Shown here in pieces: positions 32,042 through 32,271 of a stretch of 32,271 bases of DNA. Origin of the DNA: CAYOFK01 sp964403185. GTDB lineage: Bacteria > Bacteroidota > Bacteroidia > Bacteroidales > VadinHA17. Position 1 is the stretch's first letter. Every line of letters begins with the position of its first letter. The translations under genes and the position numbers were made by a program. Location of the stretch: the NCBI GenBank assembly GCA_964403185.1, contig CAYOFK010000007.1:1-32271 (forward strand), given 5' to 3'. The notes beneath the pieces were generated by a model that saw only the letters and a program-made list of their open reading frames with translations, ran no database searches and had not been told where the DNA came from.

Positions 32042-32271
32042 GGGGCTGTCTCAAAAGTGTATTTTACTTGAAAGAAGATGAAGGGCTGAAGCCCGGTGAT
32101 GTTCCCGTTCATTACCCCGGCATAAATGCCGGAGTTAGTCAGGGCCCGGTATCTGAGATGCGTATAACTAACTTCGTCCTTCCCGCCTGCCTTTTGGAAA
32201 AGTACGGCGGGCACTGTAGGGCGGAGTTGAAAAGTACAGAAACGCTAATAGGGCTTTAGCCCTGCATTTTC
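32042..32271. repeat. Hairpin-rich repeat element at the right edge, incomplete
   Basis: It starts with GGGGCTGTCTCAAAAG (32042-32057), identical to the MITE terminus at 21388, then contains the perfect inverted repeats GGGCTGAAGCCC (32083-32094), CCGGCATAAATGCCGG (32117-32132) and AGGGCTTTAGCCCT (32250-32263), plus CCCGCC/GGCGGG (32182-32187 and 32206-32211). No gene is visible. The other terminus lies beyond the window. REP-like hairpins of this form are widespread in Bacteroidota intergenic regions. Confidence 0.65.

Overview
This window reads as a chromosomal segment of a Bacteroidota bacterium, most likely a free-living or sediment relative of the Bacteroidales/Marinilabiliales. Four things support this. 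The protein families are typical of the phylum: short-form AMP nucleosidase, a single-domain HsdR-N-like protein, paired Nif3 and C4 zinc-ribbon genes, and TPR/PD40/OmpA proteins. Many signal peptides are followed directly by Gln. Shine-Dalgarno sequences are mostly weak. Several genes have TAnnTTTG-type -7 boxes 20-36 nt upstream of their start codons. The assignment is inferred from content, not from a marker-gene tree. No rRNA, tRNA, CRISPR array or intact transposase gene was found.

Layout. 1-3649: housekeeping genes (possible partial gene at the left edge, rhomboid protease, holA, AMP nucleosidase, a divergent HsdR-N-like protein, a GNAT acetyltransferase). 3724-14804: five consecutive, co-oriented paralogues that share a signal peptide, TPR block and PD40 beta-propeller but differ at the C terminus (SPOR; truncated; OmpA; OmpA; four 67-68 aa helical repeats plus a transmembrane anchor). 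14805-15372: a 568 bp intergenic stretch with a dispersed repeat. 15373-19650: an orphan 2-oxoacid dehydrogenase E2, a large GT2 fusion protein and recR. 19757-21313: a sodium:solute symporter whose last codons run into repeat DNA. 21314-21808: an intergenic nest of repeats including a 132 bp MITE. 21809-24322: two TPM-domain genes, lemA and a diverged lemA paralogue. 24430-29250: CdsZ-type zinc ribbon, Nif3, MerR, a PQQ-like propeller and an M23 peptidase. 29384-32008: alaS, divergent from the M23 gene. 32042 to the right edge: another hairpin-rich repeat beginning with the same 16 bp as the MITE.

How the genes may work together. The strongest candidate for an undescribed system is the five-paralogue cluster. 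Related TPR-PD40-CRD-OmpA proteins (for example PorE of the type IX secretion system) link envelope complexes to peptidoglycan. Here one N-terminal platform carries five different C-terminal ends: inner-membrane anchored, peptidoglycan-binding (twice), septal-glycan-binding and apparently unanchored. Promoter-like boxes and spacings suggest three transcription units (954 aa gene; 668+662 aa genes; 492+637 aa genes). The lemA/TPM set and the M23/propeller/MerR set are also envelope-related. A joint function for all of these is inference.
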